64,000 nt of DNA from Zygnema cylindricum (taxonomy: Eukaryota; Streptophyta; Zygnematophyceae; Zygnematales; Zygnemataceae). The position numbers and the translations under genes were made by a program. The notes below the pieces were generated by a model. It was given only the letters and a program-made list of their open reading frames with translations, was not told the DNA's origin and made no database searches. The stretch spans positions 62,001 through 126,000 of the forward strand of contig JBBHKE010001770.1 in the NCBI GenBank assembly GCA_037447655.1, written 5' to 3'. Shown one piece after another: positions 1-11,118 of this stretch (its first letter is position 1; each line of letters starts with the position of its first letter).

Positions 1-655
1 TTTCTCAAAAGACAATACTGAAAAAGCAACGTGTCTCCTTCCGACTTTAATGCCTTATACATCAAAGTTTTGTCCAATTTTAAGTTAACAAGGTCAACGC
101 TATGCAATTAACCAATGAGCGGAGAGCAAGTGCTATTGAACTGACATAAGAAAAAATAATCCGTACCACACCTGGGCCAAAAAGTTATACTTCTAAGTGC
201 AGCTAGATCCTCGACCGAAAGTCAAAATTGGTTCCATTATTAGAAGACAAAGTATTGAAAATGACACAAAAACGCCAAGCTTTGACCTAATGTAATTAAT
301 GGACCGAAAATCAATAGGACCTTAAATGAATAGGACCTTAAATGAATCCCCACTGACATTTATCAGCATAATCTAGATGAAAATGCGGAAATTTCCGTGG
401 AGTTCCACAATCTAACCCCCACCAGGGCTAGTGGCACCTGGTCTTATGCAATGAAATTGCAATTTTGAGGCGCAATAACTTTGTTGCCCGACCTCCGTTA
501 GACGCGAAATAAAGTGCGTCGTGCACAGTTTAGGAAATATAAGGGTATTTTTCGGTTTGGTATTCTCCCTTTTTTGTACACAGGTGACCGTACAGGATAG
601 AAAAGGTCCCGAAAATCTTCGGTATAAGAATGTGTGCCAACAACGCGCACGGGTT
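1..655. other. Unassigned AT-rich non-coding DNA
   Basis: I see no protein similarity and no match to the LTR types found elsewhere in the window. A 16-bp unit (taggaccttaaatgaa) is repeated in tandem near 315-348. The copia RT fragment E1 begins abruptly at about 656, so this is either flanking host DNA or another, unrecognised repeat. Confidence 0.4.
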
Positions 656-2314
656 TGACATCCTTCTGGTTGTTGCGTGAAGATCTCTTTTTCTAATTCT
701 CTGTGTAAGAAACCGGTTTTGATGTCCACCTGGTGCATTTCCATGTTCTGTGCTGCCGCTAGACTTAGTAGAATCCGGACGGATGGAAATCTAACAACCA
801 TAGCGAAGGTCTCCTCATAATTGATTCCCTTCTTCTATGTGAATCCCTTTACCACTAATCTGGCCTTGTATCTCTTGATAGTGTTATCCAGATTGAGTTT
901 CAACTTAAATTCCAACTTGCATCCAATCGATTTTTTTTCTGGACGACAATCCACCAACTTCCATGTGTTTGCTTCCATAATGAAGCCATCTCATCATTAA
1001 TGGTTGTCATCCACCTATTATGTTCCGGCCTATTAATTCAATACGAGTAAGTCTAGGTTTCTCTTAAATGTGAGAGCTTTTTACCTTGTTGTTCACTTTT
1101 CTCTCTTGATTTCTCTTGCAACTTCTCCTTCCTCTTTCAAAATCTGATGCTCGAATGGAGGGTTATCTCAGATTTCTCTAGATGCCTTCATCTTCTCCCC
1201 TATCCTTGGGATCTTTGGACTTTCCTTGTCCATGACTACCAAGTGTTTTACTAGAATGATATCTTCTCTTTCGAGATCATAAAATCTATATCTTTTTTCA
1301 TTTTCATCATATCCAAGTAGGTATCCTGGCTTTCCCCTTGCATCTAAATTCCAATCAGATTTTCTGTGTTAAGACTAAACAGTTTGCTTCGAACACCTTT
1401 AAGTGTAAAATATCAAGTTTTCTCCCGGTCCATCTTTCATAAGGTGTTTGTCTTTTTAGTACAGAGGTATGGACTCTATTTTTAAGATAGTTAGCACAAT
1501 TCATAGCTTTTGCCCAATTTTTTTTTTTTTTTTTTTTTTTTTTATCTAATAACATACTACGGGTACTATCACTTAATGTCCAATTTAGTCTCTTGGCTAC
1601 ACCGTTTTGTTCTGGGTTCTTTGGATTAGTCTTTTTGGGTTGAACCCCTTCCTCTTTCAAAAAATCCTCAAACTCATTAGAGGTGTATTCCCCCCCATTA
1701 TCACTCCTCACTCTCTTTATAGGTGTCTCATGAAGCTTCTCACTCCATGTTTTATACTATTTAAAATAAGCCGAAGCCTTAGATATTTTTTTCAAGAAAA
1801 AGACTATAAAGTATCGAGACGAATTATCAATGATAGCAAGCATAAATATTTTCCCTCCAACTAATGGTACTTTGAACGGTCCGTATATGTCAATATGAAC
1901 TAGATCGATGACCTATTCACCTTTATATGTTGCGATTTTAGTAAAGGCAATCTGTGGGCCTTACCTTAAGCACATCCACTATAGTCATCCAAGGTCTCCT
2001 TATCTCCAAAATATATTCCCTCAACTACACCCATTTTCTTCATTTCTTTCAATCTTTTTATATGCACATGTCCAAATCTTTTATACCACATCATCTAATC
2101 ACTTACACCGTCATAGTAAACTCCTATCTTTCCATTACTCAAATTCAGCGTAAACATTCCTTGGCTACCATTTTCAGATGTGAAATACACTTTATTCTCA
2201 TAGCAAGCAACAAAGACTCCTATCTTAGTACTAGTCTCAAAACTTTTATCATTTAAGACCAACATAGAGATAAGGATTTTGTTCAACTATGGAATAAAAA
2301 AAACATCACGGAGT
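656..2314 (-). pseudogene. Copia element E1: truncated pol (protease end, integrase, RT start)
   Basis: Read on the minus strand from 2314 downward, the translation gives the end of a copia protease, a GAG-pre-integrase region (2095-2286) and integrase. The integrase keeps the second catalytic Asp as [10 protein letters not shown] (about 1690-1711) and the region of the catalytic Glu as EQNGVAKRLNWTL. The start of RT follows ([16 protein letters not shown], about 750-801) and breaks off after QPEGC near 656. Gag, the protease active site, the RT catalytic core and RNase H are missing. A T-run of about 27 at 1519-1545 expands an AAA/Lys tract inside integrase. It is a dead fragment whose copia identity is secure. 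Confidence 0.85.
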
Positions 2315-2759
2315 TGAAATTTTGTGGGCTCCGTTGCCCCATAGAATACACAGTTCACAAGTAGCCACTAGGATAGCATCAACCCACTTTGAATTCCCCA
2401 ATAATAACTGCCACCATAGCACATAATGACGCTGAACAACCTCATTTCAACGAGTAAAATACTCCTCTGAGTCTAACGCAAAAAGAATCACTGAATTTTC
2501 TCCCTTGAGCAATTAGTTATGGCTGGCCAAAGACAGTCTATTTATACAAATGGTCAAATATTACTAAGTCTTAGTCTGCCTAATCTCAGCTACCTATTAC
2601 TAAACCATAGTCCAATAGGAACACTATATGGTACAAAAATCTACAATGGTGGATGTATTTATTGTACTACCATTATACAACATTGCCTTCAAAGTGACGC
2701 TTGTAAAATCGGGAGTTATGGTTCCTCCTCCTATCTTCTCTAGTATCCAATAATGTGAC
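2315..2759 (-). repeat. Type C LTR of E1, U5-side part (interrupted by E2)
   Basis: This stretch is the reverse complement of the downstream half of the E5 LTRs (14671-15561), starting at tgaaattttgtgg. The LTR resumes at 9125 on the far side of E2. It directly abuts the E1 protease region with no primer site or gag between, so E1 has an internal deletion. Confidence 0.8.
2755..2759. repeat. Target-site duplication of E2 (GTGAC), left
   Basis: GTGAC here and at 9120-9124 flank the two LTRs of E2. Removing E2 plus one copy rejoins the E1 LTR in register. Confidence 0.85.
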
Positions 2760-3793
2760 TGCATTTCTGTGTCTTCCATTGGACTACAAAATACAAGAAG
2801 CCTCTAGATAATTACTAACTAACCCATTTTTAATGGCAACCACTGCTACCCAAGCAGACAAGAAAACAATCTGATTGCTTCCGTGTGCAATCTAGATTGC
2901 CTTGAGTCTGTAGAAAAAAGAATCTCTGAAAATACCCAACTAGGCGATAAGTTATGGGTGGCAAAGATGCCTATTTTATATAAACCCTCAAGGGGAGAGG
3001 TGACTGTACCAAAAAACACTAAGTCCTGATTCCCTCTAATAACTCCTATCTATTGAAGTACAGACTAATTATATTGTTGTACCGTACCAGAAAGTACTAT
3101 TGTCGGTGTACCTTTTGTACGACAAATGTACGACAAAGCTATAATGTCGACGCGTGCCCTCTTTTTACTCGTCCGTAGGTTCCTCGGAATTCCCGCGACC
3201 AAATGTTATCTCTCCACGTGGCGCTAGGTCATGCCATGTCACCAAAAGCCAAAGTGACCACTTCGAGATTTCGGCGATGATGTGTGCCGTTGGAGTTGAA
3301 TCGAAATGCAATCTGAGCAGTTATAAATACTTGCGCGACATTTGTTTCGTCGTCCAAACAAAATGCGCGGTATCCGTTTCGCAATACTATCGTACTTCGT
3401 ACTTTATAAAATTGTATCTATGCATGCCGTATACAATTTTAGTTAAATGAATTTATTCCTTCCTAAATAAATATATACCTAACATATACTATATCATTTA
3501 GCATCGATCCTAGTCTAATAAGATAAAGCTGACTGCTATCGCCAACTTGACGAACGGCAGGCAACGGGATCAAATCCTTGGTTCGTCAGATATATTTTTA
3601 GTAACCTACTAAAAATAACTACCTGTTGATTTAAGGCAGCCATGGATCAACCTTCCTCTCTATTCTTCAGTGACTACAACAAGTATGGGGGCTAGAGAGA
3701 GGAGGAGGAGGCAGGCTATCCGTCCTTTTTTTTTCCTTTTATACTAACATATATAAACCTACAAAATACTCTAGAAATCTATTGATTTCAAAA
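2760..3793 (-). repeat. E2 3' LTR (type B, 1034 bp)
   Basis: It matches 8086-9119 along its whole length. In element sense it begins near TGTTGAAAT, with the terminal bases degenerate, and ends TGCA. Confidence 0.9.
3512..3599 (+). other. Antisense tRNA-like unit in E2 3' LTR
   Basis: An A-box-like stretch (ctaataagataaagc) is followed by a B-box-like ggatcaaatcc at 3567-3577 and a T5 run at 3595-3599. It lies antisense to the element. Confidence 0.55.
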
Positions 3794-3934
3794 CTCCCTT
3801 ATTTTCTAGTCTTATTTTACGTTTAGTTTTAGTCCACATTTTTCTCTACAATATTTCAATTTAAGAGAGGGCACTGGTTTTGTAATCACTTCAGCCACCA
3901 TTTCCTCATCATATCTATATACAAGATTCACAAT

Positions 3935-5191
3935 CTAATTCTCAACTTTTTCCCTCACAAAACTCAATCTTAGTTCCATATGCTTAGATTTAAAATGATA
4001 TTTTAGATTAGCTGCAATTGCAATGGCAGCTTGATTATCACAAAACACTTCATGTACTCCCTTCTTCATATACCCCAGTTGTTGCAGCAAGGATTTGACC
4101 CACATCAACTCTTTCACAGCAGAACAAAAGGCCATGTACTCAGCCTCCATAGTAGATTGAGCAACCACCTTTTGTTGCTTACTTCTCCAATAGCATGCAC
4201 ATTCCCCAATGTACAACACATACCCAGAAGTGCATCTTCTCATAGGTGCGTCCCAATAACTGGCATCACTCCAAGTAGTGATGTCAGTATGCTCCCCTCC
4301 CAAATGCAACTATAAATCTCTAGTTCCCACGAGATATCTCATGACTCTCTTGGCTGCCTCCCAGTCTCTCTTCTTAGGATCATTAAGACTCCTACTTAGT
4401 ACACCAACTGCTGCCGCTATGTGTGGCCTGGTATAGTATATAAAATAAATTAGACTTCCTACGACATGTCTATAAGGGAAAGATTTCATAAACTCTCTTT
4501 CTTCTGGACTCATCTGATCATCTAATATCATCACTCGTTCTACACTCCCATCAATTACATTTTTCAAGTCCATGGGAGTGGTATTACTGTTAGCATTTTC
4601 CATCTGGAATTTCTCAAGCATATTACCTATTGCTTCTTTTTGATTAAGTCTGACAATCTTCTTCCCCCTATCTCTCTCCATTTGAATCCCCAAAATATAT
4701 CTTGCCTCCCCTAAATCCTTCATATCAAATCTGCTTTTAAGATCTTGTTTTAACTTATTGATTTTTTCCAGAGATTTACTCAACACAAGCAGATCATCCA
4801 CATGAATTGCAATAAAAATGACACCATTCTCATCTTGAAACATATAGATAGAATGGTTAGAGCTGATACGGATATATCCTAGACCGGTAAGAAACTCATC
4901 TAGTTTGTTATTCCACTGTTGGGGAGCCTGCTTCAGTCCATATAAAGACTTTATGAGTTTGCAGACTTTGCTCTCTTCTCCTTCTTCCATGAACCCCTCG
5001 GATTGCCTCATGAAAATTTCTTCCTCTAACTCACCATTAAAAAAAGCAGTGTTAATGTCCATCAGGTGTATTTCCATATCATCCGCTGCTGTCAGAATGA
5101 GGAGAATCCTTATTGATGGGAACCTAACAACTAGAGCAAAGGTCTCCTCATAGTCAATCCCCTCCTTTTGGGTGAACCCTTTTGCTACCAA
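3935..5191 (-). pseudogene. E2 RT and RNase H
   Basis: Two minus-strand open stretches (4310-5191, then 3935-4309) are separated by a stop. The RT part starts [19 protein letters not shown] and has [14 protein letters not shown] and the catalytic HVDDLLVLSKS, where the usual YVDD reads HVDD. The RNase H part has TTWSDASYWDAPMRRCTSGY, the STMEAEYMAFCSAVKELMW block and FCDNQAAIAIA. These are typical Ty1/copia sequences. The enzyme would copy element RNA into cDNA inside virus-like particles. With internal stops and an altered active-site Tyr, it is inactive as it stands. Confidence 0.9.
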
Positions 5192-5435
5192 TCAAACCTT
5201 ATATCTCTCAATGGTATTATCTAAGATCATTTTTAGTTTAAATACCCATTTACACCCAATAGGTTATTTGTCTTGAGGACAATCCGCTAGTTCCCAAGTA
5301 TTTGCTTCCATGATGGAGACTATCTCATCATTTATGGCTTTAATCCATCTTTCTTTCTCATGACTATTCACTGCTTTGAGTAAGACTAAGGCTCATCTGG
5401 GTGAGATAGCTTAGTTACCTTATGAGCGACCTACT

Positions 5436-6188
5436 TTACTTGTATCGTTTTCTGATCCTTCTCCCTCCCTCAAACTCTAAAGCTAGAATGGATGGAAGTC
5501 TTGGATTTCTCCTCAGTGTCTCATCGGCTCCCCTGTCAATAGAAGCCAGTTCAGGTCCCACGTCTCCTATCTTTTCGAAGTCAATAGGGTTATGTGAGGT
5601 TTCCAGTGAGTCCCTTGTATCTCGGTTCTCCCTTGAATTTGCAATCACGGTTTCACTCATGTCCCTTTCGGGAACAAGGGAGTTTTCCTCACTTTCGGAC
5701 TCAAATCTTATTCTTATCTTCTTTGTATATTTGAAGGGGTCAAATGACTTCCCTTCATCCATGACAACTAGGTGTTTCACCAAAATGATATCTTTCTTTG
5801 CTAAGTCATAGACTCTATATCTCTTAACATCCTCATCATATCCCACAAAGTATCTAGGTTTCCCCTTAGCATGTAGTTTCCAGTTTTTCCTATCCGAGTC
5901 AAGACAGTAAACTTGGCCACTGAATACTTTAAGTTGTGAGATATCTGGTTTCCATCCAGCCCATCTCTCATAAGGTGTCACTCCCTTTACAGTTGAGGTA
6001 AGGACTCTATTCTTAATGTAGTTTGAGTTATATTCCCCCCCATTATCACTCCTTATCTTCTTAATGGGGGTTTCATGCAACTTCTCACTCCAGGCTTTAA
6101 ATTTTTTGAAGTAAGTTGATGCTTCAGAATTTGTTTTTAGAAAGTAGAATCTAGAGTATCTAGACGAGTCATCGGTTATTCTCATCAT
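5436..6188 (-). pseudogene. E2 integrase with core deletion
   Basis: The open stretch of 250 codons has FMMRITDDSSRYSRFYFLK, then [11 protein letters not shown] with the second catalytic Asp. It jumps straight to YIKNRVLTSTVKGVTPYERW. About 65 residues present in E10 and E11 between these points are missing, including the catalytic Glu of [10 protein letters not shown]. The C-terminal part ([23 protein letters not shown]) is retained. The deletion removes part of the DDE triad, so this integrase cannot be functional. Confidence 0.88.
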
Positions 6189-6197
6189 GAACCTCTT

Positions 6198-7040
6198 TCA
6201 TCTTACCGAAGGTACTTTTGCCAGTCCCCAAATATCTGTGTGGACCAAATCTAATACTTTGTCACCTCTATATGTGGCATCTTTGGGAAAAGGAAGTCTG
6301 TGAGCCTTACCTTTAGCACAACCATTACAATCATCTATCATTTCATTATATTCAAATTGAATGCCTTCTACTTCCCCAAGTTTTTTCATTTCCCTCAAAC
6401 TATCAAAATGCACATGCCCCAACCGCTTATGTCAAATCATCAACTTAGGAACACCAATATAGTAAGCATTCTTATTTTTATTACTCAGGTTGAGCCTAAA
6501 CATTCGTTGTCTACCCTTGTTTGCCATGAAGTTAACTTCATCCCTATACTTAGCTGTAAAGACTCCCTTTCTAGTGAAGGTTCCAAACTCTTTGTCATCT
6601 AACACAGACGTAGAGACAAGATTTTTACTCAGGTGAGGAATGTAGAGTACATCTGAGAATGTAAGTATAGAAGTCTTACCCTCCACTAAGACTTTTAGAT
6701 CTACTGATCCCACTAGATCTGTAGTAACCACTCTCTCATCCCTATACTCTATCTCTACAAAAGGGATCTTTCTTAGCTTAATGAACTGTTTCTTATCACG
6801 ACACGTATGCATGGATGCACTTGAGTCGATGATCCATCCTTCATGTGGAGCTTCTCGAGATGCTCTAAGGGCCCTCTTCTGTCTCCAAAGGATCTCATTC
6901 TCCTCTAGACTCTCGTTAAGAAGAAGCTCCCCATCCTCTTCAGAAGACTCATCCTCGGTTTCTCCTGTCACTTTTGTTACCTTAAGTGCATTTTTCTTCC
7001 CTCCGGAAGAACCCCCTCCACGGTTCTTTTGGAGCCTCAA
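6198..7040 (-). pseudogene. E2 protease and GAG-pre-integrase domain
   Basis: 6432-7040 translates to the protease with active-site region GWIIDSSASMHTC, so the usual DSGA reads DSSA. The conserved [20 protein letters not shown] follows. 6198-6422 carries the zinc-binding GAG-pre-integrase part (GHVHFDSLREMKK and [16 protein letters not shown]) and the HTDIWG first catalytic Asp of integrase. A stop lies between them at about 6430. Confidence 0.88.
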
Positions 7041-7678
7041 CTATGATAGCTTGACACAATCTGTGATGAAGTGTTGTGGCTTTTTGCAAAAATGACAAAG
7101 ACCCTTGGGGGGCCTCGGTCCTCCAAAATGATCTCTTTCCCCTTTGTAAGGTTTCTTTAGGTCCTTCCCCCATCGGTCCCCTTCTGCTGCTAGAGCTTGA
7201 ATCCTCTTTCCTCCTCTCATAATCTCGATTGTGTTTTCCTGCAAAAGTATCATCCTAACCACTGTGTTCTATTTCCATGAACTATCATGCATTTCTTGTA
7301 CTCCGTACACTATGTTCTCGAACTCATCTGGTAACTTCATGATAGGGGTGTTAACTTTCATTTTAATTGTACTTGTCCACTGGGCACTTTTCATTTCTAT
7401 ATACAAAGAAGAAAGATCATTATAGTAATCTAACATCTTTCCTCCTTCGTAAGTGTAACTCACTAGCTTTTGCTCAACCAACTGGAGCTCCTCAATAGTT
7501 CCAGCTCTATAAATCTCCACCAAACTCACCCACAACTCCTCGGCCTTCTAAATGTGAAGATCAGGGGTGGCAAAGCTTGAGTGAGGTGCCTTAGATTGAA
7601 GTTATTGGCAACCATGTTTACATCCTTCAACATTTGAGTATCGTTCTCCGCGGTCTTCACCGTCGCTTCTCCCTGTAC

Positions 7679-7949
7679 TGTGGCAATAAGAGTGAGGGGG
7701 TGTCTCCTTCCCTTTTCCCATTTCGGACACACTGTAGTCCCCATCATTTGCCTCCTCCACTGAGGCAGCCGTTGTTGAAGGAAACCTCACTCCTCCAAAT
7801 TGTGGTGGAGTTATTGTGGCAATAGGAGTGAGGGGTGTCTCCTTCCCTTTCCCCATTTCGGACACACTGTTGTCCCTATCATTTGCCTCCTCCACTGAGG
7901 CAGCCGTTGTTGCAGGAAACCTCACTCCTCCAAATCCTGGTGGAGTTCG
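7679..7949 (-). repeat. 136-bp tandem duplication within E2 gag
   Basis: Two adjacent copies of about 136 bp (7679-7814 and 7815-7949) differ by a few bases and small indels. No other gag in the window has this duplication. Confidence 0.85.
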
Positions 7950-8070
7950 CGAAAGTGGGCGTTTCACTTGTCCACTAACGATACCTCAGTATCGTTTTTC
8001 GCACAAAGCTCCAATCATCATGGCTTCCCAATAGATGAACCTAGATCCATTAAAGGTGGGCACCCTAGAG

Positions 8071-8084
8071 GGTGGGCCCATAAC
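8071..8084 (-). other. E2 primer-binding site (half-tRNA iMet type)
   Basis: The minus strand reads GTTATGGGCCCACC next to the 5' LTR end. It is complementary to the anticodon arm of plant initiator tRNA-Met (GGTGGGCCCATAAC), not to the tRNA 3' end. Confidence 0.8.
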
Positions 8085-8085
8085 T

Positions 8086-9119
8086 TGGGATTCTGTGTTT
8101 TCCATTGGACTACAAAATTCAGGAAGCCTCCAGATAATTACTAACTAACCCATTTTAATGGCAACCACTGTTACCCAAGCACACAAGCAGACAATCTGAT
8201 TGCTTCTTTGTGCATCCTAGAGTGCCTTGAGTCCGTAGAAAGATAAATCTCAGAAAACTCCCAACCAGGTGAAAAGTTATGGGGTGGCAAAGATGCCTAT
8301 TTTATATAAACCCTCTAGGGGAGAGGTGACTGTACCAAAAAACATTAAGTCTTGATTCCCTCTAATAACTCCTATCTATTGAAGAACGGACCAATTATAT
8401 TATTCTACCGTTCCTGAAAGTATTATTGCCAGTGTACCTTTGGTACGACAAATGTACAACAAGGCTATTACGTGGACGCTTGCCCTCTTTTTACTCGTCT
8501 GTAGGTTCCTCGGAATTCCCGCGACCAAATATGATCTCTCCACGTGGCGCTAGGTCATGCCATGTCACAAAAAGCCAAAGTGACCACTCCGAGATTTCGG
8601 CAATGATGTGCGCTGTTGGAGCTGAATCGAATTGCAATCTGAGTTGTTATAAATACTTGCGCGACATTTGTTTCGTTGTCGAAAAAAAATGCGCGATATC
8701 TGTTTCGCAATAGTATCGTACTTCGTACTTTATAAAACTGTATCTATACATGCTGTATGGAGTTTTAGTTAAATAAAATTGCTCTTTCCTAAATAAACAT
8801 ATATCTAACACATTCTATAGCATTTAGCATCGATCCAGGCTAATAGGATACAGTTGACCGTTATCGGCCAAATTGACGAACGGCAGGTACCGAGATCAGA
8901 TCCCTGGTTCGTCATAGTTATTTTTAGTAACCTACTAAAAATAACTACCTGTTGAACTAAGGCAGCCATGGATCAACCTTCCTCTCTATCCTTCAGTGAC
9001 TAGAACAAGTATGGGGGCTAGAGAGACGAGGTGGAGGCAAGCTGTCCGTCCTTATCTTTTCCTTTAATACTAACATATTTAAACCTATAATATACTCTTA
9101 AAATCTATTAATTTCAATT
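8086..9119 (-). repeat. E2 5' LTR (type B, 1034 bp)
   Basis: It pairs with 2760-3793. It contains a good TATA box on the minus strand (TTTATATAAAATAG, about 8297-8310), the conserved GTAC-rich block and the antisense tRNA-like unit. The gag ATG (8105-8103) is inside it. Confidence 0.9.
8839..8925 (+). other. Antisense tRNA-like unit in E2 5' LTR
   Basis: A gctaatagg A-box-like stretch is followed by the B-box-like gagatcagatccctgg and T5 at 8921-8925. Confidence 0.5.
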
Positions 9120-9124
9120 GTGAC

Positions 9125-9399
9125 GCCACATGGCATTGCGTGACACTATCTTTAAAGGCAGCCAAAAAAACCATTCCGGGTGGCGCTACAATGATGACCG
9201 TCCGATCAATTAATTTTACACGGTTCAGATTCGTGTTCGTGTATAAATTGTTTTATATGCGTCTCGTAGTGAGTTTGGTGTGAATTTGCCCTTCTATCAT
9301 TGTTTAAGTACGTATCAAAACTAGTGACTTGTACATTTTGTAGCGCCTTAATGGTTAAGAAGTCTCGTTATATATAATCCGTAGGACCCACGTTCAAAT
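9125..9399 (-). repeat. Type C LTR of E1, continuation with tRNA-like unit
   Basis: It continues the E1 LTR after E2. A plus-strand tRNA-like stretch at 9342-9399 runs from gcgccttaatggttaag to the B-box core cgttcaaat, where E3 begins. Confidence 0.75.
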
Positions 9400-10434
9400 T
9401 GTAACTATAAGACCTCCATATGTTCTCAGAGTAGGTAGCTCACACGAAACCTCTAGGATAATCCATACCCCTTTGTGTTTTAGCAAGTATAACTGCCACC
9501 TTGTCAAACTAAAGATTTCAACACCATCTTTCTTGTGAAGGTATGACTCCATTGAGTCTATAGCAAAAAGAATCTCTGAATTTGCTCCCCTGAGCAGTAA
9601 GTTATGAAGGGTCAAAATTGACCTTTGGTATAGAAACTCTCTAGGAGAGAGGGTCCAATCTATCAAATTTTTCTAAGTCCTATCTCTCTCTAAAACACTA
9701 TCTATTGAAGTACGACACCAATCATAATATTGTATCGTACATAAAGGTATAAGTGATTGTGTACTTTTTGTACGACCATTGTACGATATGGCAAACAAGT
9801 CAACACATGTCACTTTTGGATTCGTTTCTGTAATCCGCGGAGATGCCGTAATTTAATGTGATTCTGCCACGTGGCAATTGATGTGACGTCAACCGCAAAC
9901 CGCCGAAAACCTATTGCGCAATCTCGGCATGCTTCGTGGCCGTCTGATTAAGCTGGATTACAATCGTGGCTGTCATAAATACTTGCGCAATATTTGCTAG
10001 GTCTTCAAAACAAGATGCGCGGTATCCGTTTCGGATGTTTCGTAAGCCATACATTACAAACTATATCTATGTCTAAATATCTTGTTAAATGAAATAGCCT
10101 ACGTGTTACATTTATATAGCTACCAAACCTTATATCCTCTAACCTTGATGTTACACTAATTGGCTAAGGCTACTGGCTACGGGCTAACTAGACGGAGGGC
10201 ACGTACTAGGTTCAAATCTTGGGTTCGTCAAGATCTATTTTGGTAAAATCTACCAAACGAATGTCTGTCCCCATCGGGATAGCATAGGAGGCCATGGCTC
10301 TATCTCCCTCTCCAACTTTCAGTGACAACGACAAGTGTGGGAGTTGGAGTGAGGAGTTAGAGACAAACTGCCTCTGCTTTTTTTCTGTATTTTACAAAAC
10401 CTAGAAAATACTAGAATAAAATTTAATTTCTACA
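9400..10434 (-). repeat. E3 3' LTR (type A)
   Basis: It starts tgtaactataagacctcc and ends aatttctaca, followed by ctcccctaattttctag, the complement of a polypurine tract. A plus-strand tRNA-like unit lies at 10157-10241 (ggctaaggc, then aggttcaaatctt, then TTTT). Confidence 0.88.
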
Positions 10435-11118
10435 CTCCCCTAATTTTCTAGTCACTCATTATTTCAAGACCACACTTCTAGCGACAAAAAAATAGTTTAG
10501 GGGAAGGTGCACGTTTGGTCATCAAATCTGCTACCATTTCACAATATGGTTTATACTCTAAACTCATTATCTTTTTTTCTACTTTCTCCGTAAAAGAGCT
10601 AAGTCTAATGTCCATGTGTTTGGCTTTAAAGTGATCTTTAGGATTGGCAGAAATGGCAATGGCAGCGTGATTATCACAAAACACTTTTTGGACACCACTC
10701 TTAAGATGACTAAGCTCACCAAGCAAAGACTTGACCCACATTAATTCTTTTACAGCAAAGCAAAAAGCCATATAGTCAGCCTCCATGGTGGATTGAGCAA
10801 TGACCTTTTTCAGCTTGCTGCTCCATCACCAAGCCCCATCACCCACATACGATACATATCCAGATGTGCATCTCCTCATAAGAGCATCCCCATACCTGGA
10901 ATCACACTAAGTGGTGATGTCAATATTTTTCCAACCTCAATGTAACCATGGATCCCTAGTCCCTATGATATATCTAGGGACTCTCTTAGCTGCCTCCCAA
11001 TCATTCTAGTGGGAGCATTCAAATTTCTACTTAGTTTTCTTACAATTGCGGTTATGTCCAAACGCGTACAATTCATGAAATATATTAGGTTGCCCACTAC
11101 TTGTCTTTTAGGGATGGT
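10435..11118 (-). pseudogene. E3 RNase H and RT C-terminus
   Basis: 10478-10786 gives the RNase H block MEADYMAFCFAVKELMW, VFCDNHAAIAISANP and MVADLMTKRAPSPK. 10963-11118 gives VVGNLIYFMNCTRLDI and the following RT end. The frame is broken several times. The gene continues at 21495 on the other side of E4. Confidence 0.85.
11114..11118. repeat. TSD of E4 (ATGGT), left
   Basis: ATGGT here and at 21495-21499 flank E4. Removing E4 restores the RT reading of E3. Confidence 0.88.

Larger units (their letters stand above)
7041..8105 (-). pseudogene. E2 gag with 136-bp tandem duplication
   Basis: Gag begins at ATG 8105-8103 inside the 5' LTR and crosses the LTR end and primer site (MENTESQVMGPPSRVP). 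An early stop lies in the ALCEKRY region near 7995. The N-terminal linker region is duplicated: 7679-7814 and 7815-7949 both encode GVRFP..TAASVEEAND..SVSEMGKGKET. The middle (7269-7535) has the [30 protein letters not shown] block typical of plant copia gag. The zinc knuckle survives as [16 protein letters not shown] (about 7045-7105), with Gly changed to Gln before His. Confidence 0.85.
2760..9119 (-). mobile_element. Copia retrotransposon E2 (type B LTRs), minus strand
   Basis: This is a complete but decayed LTR element of 6360 bp. Both LTRs are 1034 bp (2760-3793 and 8086-9119) and it is flanked by GTGAC. The primer site is next to the 5' LTR at 8071-8084, and a purine-rich tract lies next to the 3' LTR (about 3794-3800, AAGGGAG on the minus strand). 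Gag-pol would run from ATG 8105-8103 inside the 5' LTR to the stop near 3935, but has many stops, an integrase deletion and a gag duplication. It sits inside the E1 type C LTR, so it is younger than E1. Confidence 0.93.
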
